Assembly (NCBI GenBank): GCA_023426245.1
Contig: JAFABB010000038.1
Location: forward strand, 1-64,000
Origin: Bacillota bacterium
GTDB taxonomy: Bacteria > Bacillota > UBA4882 > UBA8346
DNA: 64,000 nt
Direction of reading: 5' to 3'
Shown: positions 43,290 through 51,598 of the stretch, piece after piece
Layout: each line of letters starts with the position of its first letter
Position numbering within the stretch: the first letter of the stretch is position 1
Notes under the pieces: generated by a model
Databases searched by the model: none
Told to the model about the DNA's origin: nothing
Seen by the model: only the letters and a program-made list of their open reading frames with translations
Translations under genes and position numbers: made by a program

Positions 43290-44369
43290 ATGATCAAAAT
43301 TGCAATTGTCGGAGCCACCGGTATCGTGGGCCAGCAGGCGATCGTCTGTTTAACAAATCATCCCTGGTTTAAAATCACTAAACTGGCAGCTTCGGAACGT
43401 TCTGCCGGTAAAAAATATCGTGATGCTCTTAAAGATGCCAGCGGCGCTTCCAAATGGTGGTGCCCGGAGGAAATGCCCGAAGAAATAGCGGAAATGATGG
43501 TCGAAGATGCCGCTAATTTCGATGCCACCAGCGTCGATATGATTTTTTCCACCGTTGAGACCGGGGTTGCCAAAGAACTGGAACCCAAGTTTGCCAAAAC
43601 CACTCCGGTGATCAGTACCGCTTCCGCCTTCCGTTTTGAAAACGATACTCCGATCCTGATCGGCGGAATCAATATGGAACAAGCCAACTTATTGGATGTG
43701 CAACGAAAAAACCGCGGCTGGAAAGGATTCGTCGCTCCCAAGTCCAACTGTACCATCTCCGGGCTGACAGTTTCCTTAAAACCGGTTTTGGATACCTTTG
43801 GGGTCAAACAAGTGATTATGGTGTCCCAGCAGGCTATGTCCGGAGCGGGACGCACTCCGGGACTTTCGGCCATGGATATGACCGAAAATGTAGTCCCTTA
43901 TATCCCCGGCGAAGAGCCGAAGGTGGAAATGGAACCCCAGAAAATTCTGGGCAAGTTGGCGGGAGAAGCTATCGTTCCCGCGGCTTTTGGAATCTCAGCC
44001 ACCTGTACCCGGGTGCCGGTACTCGACGGCCACTTGGTCAGCGCCTTTGTGCAGACGGAAAAACCTTGCACCCCGGAAGAAATCAAAAAAGTAATGACGG
44101 AATTTGGCAAAGACTTCTGTGCCCTGGGTTTACCCAGCTCTCCCAAACACTTGATTGAAGTCACCGACGATCCTTTCCGTCCCCAACCGCGGATGGACCG
44201 TGAACGGGGCGGCGGCATGACCGTCACCGTAGGCCGGATTCGTAAGGATCCGCTTTTTGAGAATGGTTTTAAATATGTGTGTTTAGCCCATAATACCAAA
44301 CTGGGAGCTGCTAAAGGCGCTCTGCAAACTGCGGAGTATTTGGCGAAGTATTATTTGAAATTAGTGTAA
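43290..44369 (+). CDS. asd: Aspartate-semialdehyde dehydrogenase, archaeal/fungal type
   Basis: 359 residues. NADP-binding IAIVGATGIVGQ at 4-15, catalytic cysteine C154 in PKSNCTISGL, and DPFRPQPRMDRERGGGMTVTVGRIRKD near 300-325 in separate motifs. The length and the SNCT active site fit the archaeal/fungal Asd branch rather than the usual bacterial one. A related malonyl-CoA reductase would also share these motifs, so the reaction is slightly uncertain. The role would be lysine, threonine and methionine synthesis. Confidence 0.82.
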   Translation: MIKIAIVGATGIVGQQAIVCLTNHPWFKITKLAASERSAGKKYRDALKDASGASKWWCPEEMPEEIAEMMVEDAANFDATSVDMIFSTVETGVAKELEPKFAKTTPVISTASAFRFENDTPILIGGINMEQANLLDVQRKNRGWKGFVAPKSNCTISGLTVSLKPVLDTFGVKQVIMVSQQAMSGAGRTPGLSAMDMTENVVPYIPGEEPKVEMEPQKILGKLAGEAIVPAAFGISATCTRVPVLDGHLVSAFVQTEKPCTPEEIKKVMTEFGKDFCALGLPSSPKHLIEVTDDPFRPQPRMDRERGGGMTVTVGRIRKDPLFENGFKYVCLAHNTKLGAAKGALQTAEYLAKYYLKLV

Positions 44370-44415
44370 TAAAAACTTTTCCTAGTTCGAGGATGTCTAA
44401 GTTCGACCTAACTCG

Positions 44416-44666
44416 CGCCTTTCCAGAAAGGCGGGCTCTTCCCCAAAGATGTTATTTCCAGTTAGATGGTTCAGGGGAAGAGTAACCTTGAACTTCGTCC
44501 TCCAAAAGCATTTTATCTACGGAGACATCGGTTACTCTCCCCACTGAATGTGCTCCTCGCTTTAGCATCGTTGGAGGAGAGCAAGAGAGAGGTCAAAAGC
44601 CAACTTTCCGGCTTGGATTCTTTGGGGGAAACGCGTCTTCTTGAAGGCGCGAGAGAGGTTTTGACC
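44416..44666 (+). ncRNA. Structured untranslated region, candidate RNA
   Basis: Between asd and its terminator, several strong pairings occur: CGCCTTTC/GAAAGGCG (44416-44433), GGGGAAGAGTAACC (44474) with GGTTACTCTCCCC (44530), TCCTCCAA (44498) with TTGGAGGA (44571), and an outer GGTCAAAA (44591)/TTTTGACC (44659) enclosing AGCC/GGCT (44598-44613) and CGCGTCTTC/GAAGGCGCG (44632-44651). The second and third pairings cross, as in a pseudoknot. The open frame 44466-44699 is probably chance. The strand is inferred from the terminator that follows. Confidence 0.45.
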
Positions 44667-44725
44667 AACACTTACCTTAAACGAAAGCTAGTTTATTAGG
44701 TAAAAACAAGAACCCCATATATGAA

Positions 44726-44767
44726 GGGCATGAGGAATCAAACAACCTCTTGCCCTATTTTGTTTAT
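44726..44767 (+). terminator. Plus-strand terminator after the asd-structured region
   Basis: GGGCATGAGG pairs with CCTCTTGCCC (one T-T mismatch) around a 10-nt loop and is followed by TATTTTGTTTAT on the plus strand. It also lies just past the stop of the convergent WYL gene. Confidence 0.75.
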
Positions 44768-44774
44768 AACCTTT

Positions 44775-45740
44775 TTACATGTACAAACTTAACACGCTTT
44801 TGGAATTACCAATCACAAATTCTTTTAACTCTGGCGGTGAAATCACTTCAACATTATCATTGAACCGGATAATCTGTTGGCAGGCATTTTCATACGAATA
44901 TAAATTAACTGTCACTACTGCCTCGTCAATGCCGACTGATTTGTTCAAGATTTCAATATTCGCCAAGCAATCCAACACCCGGGACCATAATCTTAGCTTA
45001 ACCGGGTATGATGGCTTATTGGACACGGCATCTTTAAACTGGCCCAGCCAATGTTCCCAAAAATTTTCCAAGCAAAAATCCGAAGGGATACGGAAATCTT
45101 CATCCAACCCGTCGGCCCGAATGATTCTTTCACATTTAAAAACTCGAATATCCTGCCTTTTTTCACAGTAAGCGGCCAAATACCATTCGCCATTCTTTAC
45201 GATTAAGCCGTATGGACGGACTACTCTCGTGTTCACGTCGTGATTGCCCATACTGGAATTGGCATAAGTCAGCTGGACCTTTTGCGAGCGCCATAACGCC
45301 TTTCGCAATATGTCAAGAAAACGCAAATCAGGGCGTTCCTTCCACCAAGCTTCCGGATCAAAGTAGAAGCGTTCTTTGGCAATTTGGATATCCGTCCGGT
45401 ATTTACCGGGAACCGTTTTCTCCAATTTTAAGAGGGCGTTTTTCAGATTCAGACTGGCCTCCGAACATTCCCGGGGAAAAAGGCCCATACCGCTTAGATA
45501 TAATGAAATAACCTCGTCGCAATGGAGTTCCTTCATATTCACCGTATAACCATCCATAAGCGAAAAACCTCCCGCCGGACCCGCCATAGCTGTTATCGGA
45601 ATTCCCGCCTCGCACAAAATTTCAATATCCCGGTGAATAGTCCGTTTTGAAGTCTCCAGCACCTCCGCCAGTTCCCCGGCCTTGAGGCAACCCCTTGATT
45701 CAATTAGCAACAAGATAGCGATTAACCGATGTAATCTCAT
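44775..45740 (-). CDS. YafY-type helix-turn-helix WYL domain regulator
   Basis: 321 residues. N-terminal DeoR-like HTH (RLIAILLLIESRGCLKAGELAEVLETSKRTIHRDIEIL read as motifs near 4-40), AGPAGGFSL, then a WYL domain (about 150-225, with RPYGLIVKNGEWYLAAYCEKR) and a C-terminal WCX region. WYL domains bind nucleotides or small ligands. It is divergent from the peptidase E-like gene. An inverted repeat AACGTTG/CAACGTT lies in the shared control region. Confidence 0.92.
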   Translation of the reverse strand: MRLHRLIAILLLIESRGCLKAGELAEVLETSKRTIHRDIEILCEAGIPITAMAGPAGGFSLMDGYTVNMKELHCDEVISLYLSGMGLFPRECSEASLNLKNALLKLEKTVPGKYRTDIQIAKERFYFDPEAWWKERPDLRFLDILRKALWRSQKVQLTYANSSMGNHDVNTRVVRPYGLIVKNGEWYLAAYCEKRQDIRVFKCERIIRADGLDEDFRIPSDFCLENFWEHWLGQFKDAVSNKPSYPVKLRLWSRVLDCLANIEILNKSVGIDEAVVTVNLYSYENACQQIIRFNDNVEVISPPELKEFVIGNSKSVLSLYM

Positions 45741-45781
45741 CCCGTCCTCATTTCGCTAGAAAATTTTGTAATTTATTCTAT

Positions 45782-45807
45782 AACGTTGCCATTATGTTGT
45801 CAACGTT
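45782..45807. promoter_or_regulatory. Inverted repeat AACGTTG-N12-CAACGTT, possible WYL operator
   Basis: Perfect 7-bp arms at 45782-45788 and 45801-45807, midway between the divergent WYL regulator and peptidase E-like genes, just upstream of a plus-strand TATAAT at 45814. Confidence 0.5.
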
Positions 45808-45856
45808 TGAAAGTATAATGATAATAAAAAACCTTTTGAAAAAGAGGGTTTAGAAC

Positions 45857-46444
45857 ATGAAAATATTACTGACCTCGGCCGGCTTTCAAAACAGAAATAT
45901 CGCTGCCAAATTTATAGAGTTGTTGGGGAAACCTTCAAAAGATGCCGGAGTGCTCTTTATACCTACCGCTGCCATTGATGAAACGGCGAAGTTTTATGCG
46001 GAGAAATGCAAAACGGAATTGTTGACATGTGGAATTATTGAACCGAACTTCCATCCATATAATTTTGAATACAAAATGACCGAACCTGAAGCATTATCCT
46101 ATGATGTTGTATACTTCACCGGCGGGAATACACTCCATCTTCTTTCGCGAATTAAAGAAAACGGGTTTGATTCCATAATAAAAGCCATGATCAGGCAAGG
46201 CAAAACTTATGTAGGGGTTAGTGCAGGCAGCATGATCATGACCCCCAATATCTCACTGGATCATCCCTTGGACTCCTCTACCTCGGGTTTAAGATATCTC
46301 CAAGCTTATCTGGCGGTTCATTGTAATCGACTCGATGAAAGATGGGCGATGGAAACCCAAAGCAGATTGCCTTTACAGCTAATTACACTCCATGATATGC
46401 AAGGGATTTGGGTAAATGAGTATAGCTACACCATCATTGAATAA
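45857..46444 (+). CDS. Peptidase E-like (S51, class I glutamine amidotransferase fold) protein
   Basis: 195 residues. KILLTSAGFQN at the start, YFTGGNTLHLL near 86-96 and GVSAGSMIM at 120-128, with S122 as the probable nucleophile. S51 peptidases cleave Asp-X dipeptides, but many relatives have other roles. It is divergent from the WYL regulator, which probably controls it. The C terminus is shorter than in typical PepE (about 230), so the catalytic His region should be checked. Confidence 0.85.
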   Translation: MKILLTSAGFQNRNIAAKFIELLGKPSKDAGVLFIPTAAIDETAKFYAEKCKTELLTCGIIEPNFHPYNFEYKMTEPEALSYDVVYFTGGNTLHLLSRIKENGFDSIIKAMIRQGKTYVGVSAGSMIMTPNISLDHPLDSSTSGLRYLQAYLAVHCNRLDERWAMETQSRLPLQLITLHDMQGIWVNEYSYTIIE

Positions 46445-46497
46445 AAAGCAATAACGAAGCACTCCTGTTCGGTTTAAATTATCATGGAGGACTGTAC

Positions 46498-47004
46498 ATG
46501 AATCAAGTCATCAAACAAGTAGAATCCGGTTTAAACGATAATGGTTTAACTTTTATTAAGAAGCCCATCATCATAGGGGGCATGGCTATGGAGTATTATG
46601 GAATGAGAAAATCAGGCGCCGATATTGATTTAGTAATATCCAATAAAGATTACCTGACCCTCTCCGGAACGTATCCGAATAAGCGAAAAGATATTTATGG
46701 CGATTTAGGTTTGGTCATCGGTAAATTTGAAATCTGGAGAAGTATTGCGCTGCTGGATCACGATTTCTTTCTTAAGGACGCCATCGATGAGGGAATCCTA
46801 TTTGTAGTATCTTTAGACAGACTTTTATTGATGCGTGTGTATGCCATAGAAGTAGAAAAATATAAGCAAGACTTAATGATGATCAAAGAATATTATGATC
46901 AGCATTTTCGCAATCAGGACTTTTTTCGGGAAGCCCAAACTCATATCAGGTCTTATGATAAATCGGGGGGTATTATATGGGGTGGTCAATATATTGACGA
47001 ATAG
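46498..47004 (+). CDS. Nucleotidyltransferase-like protein
   Basis: 168 residues. IIIGGMAMEYYGMRKSGADIDLVI near 25-48 (read as GGMAMEYYGMR then DIDLVI) fits a minimal nucleotidyltransferase head with DxD. The remainder is helical. Similar proteins include AbiEii-type and other toxin-like transferases, but no antitoxin partner is seen next to it. TGGAGG precedes the ATG. It is 53 bp downstream of the peptidase E-like gene and convergent with the Uma2 gene. Confidence 0.6.
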   Translation: MNQVIKQVESGLNDNGLTFIKKPIIIGGMAMEYYGMRKSGADIDLVISNKDYLTLSGTYPNKRKDIYGDLGLVIGKFEIWRSIALLDHDFFLKDAIDEGILFVVSLDRLLLMRVYAIEVEKYKQDLMMIKEYYDQHFRNQDFFREAQTHIRSYDKSGGIIWGGQYIDE

Positions 47005-47009
47005 ATGCT

Positions 47010-47747
47010 TCACCCAAAAATCCGTTCCAAATATACTTCCAGTCCGGCAAAATAAACGGAACACGCCGTTTCCTTATCTTTATAAGTGGTATTTTGCTGA
47101 ATATTCCCTTCTTCAAAAGAATAAACGGTGATTTCGCCGTTTAAGGGATTGATAATCCAGTATTCCCGCACTCCGGTAGACATATAAAGATCCAGTTTCT
47201 TGATAAAATCTTTTCTGCGGGTACTTTCGGATGTCACCTCCACCACCAAAGCCGGTACACCCATATAATAACCTTGTTCATTGATCTTTTCCTCAAGGTC
47301 ACAAATCACCATGAGATCGGGTTGGACGACATTGATATTTGCAGCGTCGCGCAACAAGGTAATGTCGAACGGCGCAAAGAAAGGCCGGCATTTCTTACCG
47401 GAAAACCAGTTATCGAAGACTCCATAGAGTTTCGCCAATATTTTCTGGTGGATAACTTTGGGCGAGGCCAAACGATAGATTTCCCCGTCAATGTACTCGT
47501 ATCTTTCCTCGCTGCTTTCGCTTAACTTGCGGAATTCTTCCCATGAGGCTTTATAGGGGGAGGCAAGATATAATTCGGCCTGTTCCTGAAGAAACCCGTT
47601 CCCGGCGGCGCGACTATCGTCATAAGCGGATAACTTGGCGATTGTTGAACCATTCTGGGTGATGATAATTTCTTCCAGTGCCGCTAACCGGAGATATTGC
47701 TCCAAATTATTCTTCAGTTCGCTGGAGTCGACTAACACCAGGACCAC
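47010..47747 (-). CDS. Phd/YefM antitoxin-like domain fused to a Uma2 family nuclease
   Basis: 245 residues. Residues about 1-48 (VDSSELKNNLEQYLRLAALEEIIITQNGSTIAKL in motifs) match a Phd/YefM DNA-binding domain. Residues about 60-240 are Uma2 (DUF820), a PD-(D/E)xK fold: YEYIDGEIY, VQPDLMVICD, PALVVEVTSESTRRKD and GVREYWIINP carry the acidic and lysine active-site residues. Uma2 proteins are common but poorly understood. The fusion is unusual and could link DNA binding with cleavage or self-repression. Confidence 0.82.
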   Translation of the reverse strand: MVLVLVDSSELKNNLEQYLRLAALEEIIITQNGSTIAKLSAYDDSRAAGNGFLQEQAELYLASPYKASWEEFRKLSESSEERYEYIDGEIYRLASPKVIHQKILAKLYGVFDNWFSGKKCRPFFAPFDITLLRDAANINVVQPDLMVICDLEEKINEQGYYMGVPALVVEVTSESTRRKDFIKKLDLYMSTGVREYWIINPLNGEITVYSFEEGNIQQNTTYKDKETACSVYFAGLEVYLERIFG

Positions 47748-47943
47748 CTCGATCGATTATGCAATTTTAGCCAAATTAGCTAATCTCATTATATCCACCG
47801 TTTTCTGAAAAGTCAAAAATATTCTATTCATTAAAACATGTAACCAAAATGAGATTATCCGCCGCCGGCAGGAAAATCCATCTCCACCGCAGAATATTGC
47901 TTCCGTCAAAAGGAAATCATAAAGCAGGAAAAAGGAGTACGCT

Positions 47944-48729
47944 ATGCCTGAATTGCCGGATCTGGAAGTCTTTCGGGGAAATTTAATCAAGCAGTTACAG
48001 GATCGTCCTTTGCTCGCCATCACAGTCGGCAATCCCCGGAATGTTTTGCCCGCCGCCGGGCCCGTTTTGGAACAATTCATCGGGAAGCCGTTAATTCAAA
48101 TCGACCGCATCGGCAAAGAATTGTTCTTTGGTTTTCCGGAACAACGATCTTTCGCGGTCCACTTAATGCTAAACGGCATGTTTCATCTGTGCGGCAGTGG
48201 TGAGCAAGCCGCCGCAATCAAGTATCCGATCGCGGCTTTCCAGTTTCCGGAACGAATTTTAGTTATCAGTGACCCGGGCCGGTTGTGTAAAGTCCAATTT
48301 ATGCCCAAGCCAACTACGGTCCCGGACGCCTTGAGCTCTGAGTTTACCCTGGAATATCTGACGGGCCGCTTAAACCGCAACCCCCTGCTGAATATAAAGG
48401 CTTTTTTGATCGATCAAAAAATGGTGAAAGGAATCGGGAACGCTTATGCCGACGAGATTCTCTGGGAGAGCCGGATCGCACCGCAATCGCTTTGCGGCAA
48501 CTTGCCTCCCGCAGTCATCGCCCGCCTTCACGTCGTCATTTCCAAAGTCCTACAGGAAGCTATCACCAGCATATTGCAGGAAGCCCCGGAAATTATCAGC
48601 GGCGAGATCCGCGGTTTTCTGAAAGTCCATAACCCGGGCCGTAAGTGTTCACCTACCGGAGCACCGATTCAAGTCAAAAAAATAGCTTCCAAAACCACTT
48701 ATTTCACGGAGGAACAAACGATTTTTTAA
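47944..48729 (+). CDS. Fpg/Nei family DNA glycosylase without a zinc finger
   Basis: 261 residues. N-terminal MPELPDLEVFRG keeps the catalytic P2 and E3, and IGKELFF holds the conserved lysine. The H2TH region GIGNAYADEILW near 162-173 is intact. The C-terminal zinc finger is lost: only one cysteine remains (RKCSPTGAPI) and the CxxC of YFCPxCQ reads YFTEEQ. Family enzymes remove oxidised bases by a Schiff-base mechanism. This could be a zincless-finger form, as in NEIL1, or one with changed substrate range. GGAAAAAGGAG precedes the ATG. Confidence 0.85.
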   Translation: MPELPDLEVFRGNLIKQLQDRPLLAITVGNPRNVLPAAGPVLEQFIGKPLIQIDRIGKELFFGFPEQRSFAVHLMLNGMFHLCGSGEQAAAIKYPIAAFQFPERILVISDPGRLCKVQFMPKPTTVPDALSSEFTLEYLTGRLNRNPLLNIKAFLIDQKMVKGIGNAYADEILWESRIAPQSLCGNLPPAVIARLHVVISKVLQEAITSILQEAPEIISGEIRGFLKVHNPGRKCSPTGAPIQVKKIASKTTYFTEEQTIF

Positions 48730-48763
48730 AATCCCCCGTAAAGGGCTTTATCGGTAGCCATCG

Positions 48764-50281
48764 TTATCCATGGACCTTTTCCTCAGCTTCAAATTTCCCA
48801 ATTTGTCCGCAGCGAAGGGTCGAAATTGGCCCATGGCCACCACATATCATACAAGGCCGCTGATGGCCGGCATCTACTTCCTCAATCAATGCAATGACCG
48901 AATTACGCATCGCAGTTGCCTTTCCGGAGTCAACGTTCACACTGCGCATCAGAAAGGGAGCCAAAGAGTTAAACTCTGCCCTCTCCGGTGAAAGGCCATG
49001 GATATTCACCAAGTTATCTCCGGTGAAAATAATCCCCTGCTCCCGGCAAAGAAAAATCATTTCGCCGGGGAGATGTCCCCCGCTGCCTTCGAAAACTTCA
49101 AACCGGAGAGGGCCGATTGTAAAGTTCCCAAGCAAGAGCAGATTGTTATGTTCCTCCGGTATATCCATATCTTCCCCGAGAATTTCAAACCGCCCGCTAT
49201 CCGGTGGAGTATATCCCGAAATAATCCGGCTTAATTTGCTGTAACCTAAACCCAAATCATTTTTCTCCCGGTTATCGGGAATGCCATCCTTTTGACGTTT
49301 CAAACTGTCGGCGCTCTTTTGATTCAAACAGATACGGGCTCCCGGAATTTTATCCAACAGGCCGCAATGATCAACATCGGCATGGGTGATCAATATCCGG
49401 CCGATTCGCTTCTCCCAACCGGGAAATAACCGGTTGAAAACCGTGGCCATTTCATCCGCATAAATGGCGTATCCCGTATCGATCAACACCAGCCCCTCTG
49501 TTGTGTCGAAAACATAGGTATTGCTTCCGCAGGGCGGCTCAATGCTGTATAAAGAGATTTTCTCAGTGATTTGGATCTTCTCAATATCGGTTCTAAAATT
49601 GGCCCCCTTATGTTCACAGATGAAATAGGCAAAACGACGAATCGTGTCAAAAACTTTAAGGGGATTCTCCCCTTTTTCCTGCAACATCTGCAAAATCCGG
49701 TTGGATTCAGAGATGAATTCCATGGTTTTTTCCGTGCTTAGGTCCAACAGTTTCTGCATCTCATTGGCCAGGCGGATATAAAAAATGGTATTGTCCAAAT
49801 TTTTTTCGGAGTTCGCATAATCGATAATATTGACCTGGTAGAGTTCGCTGATTTCATCGAGGAGCATTTTAATGACATCCGGATTCTCAATTAAAAGCCC
49901 CATTTTAAAATTTTGATAAGGAGGTTGCTCGCAAACGCGTGTTTCGCTGGAATTGATGTAAGAAATATTAATGTCATAATTATCGAGAATTTTGAGGACC
50001 GGCAGTACAGCACCGGGTACATCCGGAATTTTAATCTCAATTACGATGACATTGATTTCCGATATCTTATCGTTAAGGTAACCGATGGTTGCCAACTCTT
50101 CGGTTATCCACCCCAGATTAATATCCTGAGCTTCAACATCGATAAACAGCATATGTAAATCCACGGCTTTATTATAGCTGACCCGGACGATGTTTCCTCC
50201 GTGTTTGGCAATGATTTTGGCAGCCAGCAAAAAAGCCCCCGTTTTATCCGGCATGCTGGTAATATATGATTTTCGCGACAT
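48764..50281 (-). CDS. ACT-ACT-metallo-beta-lactamase fusion protein
   Basis: 505 residues from ATG 50281 with AAAGGGA upstream. Two ACT-like domains (about 1-78, SYITSMPDKTGAFLLAAKI, and 80-165, VIEIKIPDVPGAVLPVL) resemble GcvR/ACT regulators. A helical linker (about 165-245) is followed by a metallo-beta-lactamase fold (about 250-500). The metal ligands are HADVDHCG near 306-313, GGHLPGE near 406, TGDN near 423 and a late GGHGP. The pairing suggests an amino acid-controlled hydrolase, but no substrate can be assigned. Confidence 0.82.
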   Translation of the reverse strand: MSRKSYITSMPDKTGAFLLAAKIIAKHGGNIVRVSYNKAVDLHMLFIDVEAQDINLGWITEELATIGYLNDKISEINVIVIEIKIPDVPGAVLPVLKILDNYDINISYINSSETRVCEQPPYQNFKMGLLIENPDVIKMLLDEISELYQVNIIDYANSEKNLDNTIFYIRLANEMQKLLDLSTEKTMEFISESNRILQMLQEKGENPLKVFDTIRRFAYFICEHKGANFRTDIEKIQITEKISLYSIEPPCGSNTYVFDTTEGLVLIDTGYAIYADEMATVFNRLFPGWEKRIGRILITHADVDHCGLLDKIPGARICLNQKSADSLKRQKDGIPDNREKNDLGLGYSKLSRIISGYTPPDSGRFEILGEDMDIPEEHNNLLLLGNFTIGPLRFEVFEGSGGHLPGEMIFLCREQGIIFTGDNLVNIHGLSPERAEFNSLAPFLMRSVNVDSGKATAMRNSVIALIEEVDAGHQRPCMICGGHGPISTLRCGQIGKFEAEEKVHG

Positions 50282-50437
50282 CACACAATCCCTTTTCTGC
50301 ATTTGACATTGTATATCGCTATCATTATATCAATTGGCGAGAATTTACGCTACATTCACCGGAGAGAACGAGGGGATGGATGAACTGAAGGAAAGTTTTA
50401 TTTGATTCAACAGATAGACGGTATTTGCTGCAAAAAA

Positions 50438-50986
50438 TCAAACGATATTCTTCCCTAACGATTCGGCTCTTTCAAGTCCATCAGTCTTCAAAATATCATC
50501 TTTATCATGAAGGCCGGCTACAATGATGACACCCCTATCCTTCCAACCCAGGAATTCAGCAATAAATTTGTAGGACTTAACAATGCCTTCAAACTTCGTT
50601 TCATCTTTAGCTCCTCCGCTGACTAAAAGCACACATTCCTCTATCTTCAACGGTCTTTTCGAAGTATTATAAGCATAAAACTTGTCGATAGCAGCTTTCA
50701 ACTGTACCGGAAACGAAAACCAGTACATTGGCGTCGCAAACACGACCATATCGGCTTGCTCCAAAAGCGGCGCAAGTTCATTAAAGTCGTCCGGAACAGA
50801 ACACGCGGTACCATTTTTGAAACAAGTCCTGCAATCTATACAGCCCTTAATGTTTTTACTTGCAGTCGCATATCTTACAGTGGTGTGTCCCGCCTGCCGG
50901 GAACCGGAGACGAAAGCATCCGCCAATTTATCGGTATTGCCACCTTTTCTTGGGCTACCGGTTAAAACAAGTATGTTTTTTGACAT
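50438..50986 (-). CDS. Flavodoxin-like NAD(P)H-dependent FMN reductase
   Basis: 182 residues. ILVLTGSPRKGGNTDKLADAF (FMN phosphate loop, at 5-25 read in motifs), CIDCRTCFKNGTACSVPDDF near 49-68 and FATPMYWFSFPVQLK near 83-97 match iron-sulfur-type flavin reductases of this family, with a cluster of cysteines that may hold iron-sulfur or be redox-active. Divergent from an HxlR regulator, a common pairing for quinone or electrophile stress genes. Confidence 0.9.
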   Translation of the reverse strand: MSKNILVLTGSPRKGGNTDKLADAFVSGSRQAGHTTVRYATASKNIKGCIDCRTCFKNGTACSVPDDFNELAPLLEQADMVVFATPMYWFSFPVQLKAAIDKFYAYNTSKRPLKIEECVLLVSGGAKDETKFEGIVKSYKFIAEFLGWKDRGVIIVAGLHDKDDILKTDGLERAESLGKNIV

Positions 50987-51088
50987 ATTATAAATCCTCC
51001 TTTACGATATGATTGTTTTAACCAATTATATGTGGTACTCTTTCACTATAAAAGTATGCACTTTCATGATAGATACTCTATTTTAAGA

Positions 51089-51115
51089 AAGTCACTCTCT
51101 TTTGGGGAGTAACTT
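51089..51115 (+). promoter_or_regulatory. Inverted repeat upstream of the HxlR gene
   Basis: AAGTCACTC at 51089-51097 and GAGTAACTT at 51107-51115 form arms with one mismatch, about 20 bp upstream of the HxlR start. It could be an operator or a leader hairpin. Confidence 0.45.
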
Positions 51116-51134
51116 TTCAAAGGAGACCTGTACT

Positions 51135-51485
51135 ATGCCTGAATGGAGTCAGTTTGACTTTGATTGTCCTGTGACCTATACCTTGTCTGTGCTCGGCGGC
51201 AAATGGAAGTGGTTAATCATTTATATATTGTCCGAGCACGGAACTTTACGATATGGAGAATTGAGGAGATACCTTCCGGGAATTACCCATAAAATGATTA
51301 GTCAACAACTCAAAGAACTGGAAACTAAGAACTTGATAAATCGTAAAGAATATCTACAAATTCCACCTAAAGTTGAATATTCCTTAACCCAAAAAGGACA
51401 GACGCTGGTACCTATTTTAGACCTCATGTGCGACTGGGGCGAAGCAAATTGCCCCAAGGCCGACATCAATACTTTAAAAGAATAA
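51135..51485 (+). CDS. HxlR family transcriptional regulator
   Basis: 116 residues from ATG 51135 with AAAGGAGA upstream. The winged helix is typical: CPVTYTLSVLGGKWKWLIIYIL, LRYGELRRYLPGITHKMISQQLKELE in motifs, and RKEYLQIPPKVEYSLTQKG. The cysteine near residue 9 (DFDCPV) is the conserved redox-sensing cysteine of YodB/HypR-type members. It probably controls the divergent flavodoxin-type reductase in response to electrophiles. Confidence 0.93.
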   Translation: MPEWSQFDFDCPVTYTLSVLGGKWKWLIIYILSEHGTLRYGELRRYLPGITHKMISQQLKELETKNLINRKEYLQIPPKVEYSLTQKGQTLVPILDLMCDWGEANCPKADINTLKE

Positions 51486-51511
51486 AGCGTTGTCTCAAAG
51501 TATAAAAAAGG

Positions 51512-51542
51512 GGGCTATTTCAAAATGCCTTTGGAACAGCCC
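51512..51542 (-). terminator. Intrinsic terminator of the GH31 gene
   Basis: Minus strand: GGGCTGTTCC pairs with GAAATAGCCC (one C-A mismatch), with TTT/AAA inner pairs and a following CCTTTTTTATAC. It is 57 bp past the GH31 stop and may also serve the convergent HxlR gene. Confidence 0.75.
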
Positions 51543-51598
51543 TCCTGGCTACCCGTTATTATTCATCCGGACGGATTATTCTGACCCTAATTCTCCAT

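Noticed and set aside
44466..44699. A 77-residue plus-strand protein after asd
   Set aside because: It lacks a ribosome binding site and overlaps a chain of strong stem-loops; more likely untranslated.
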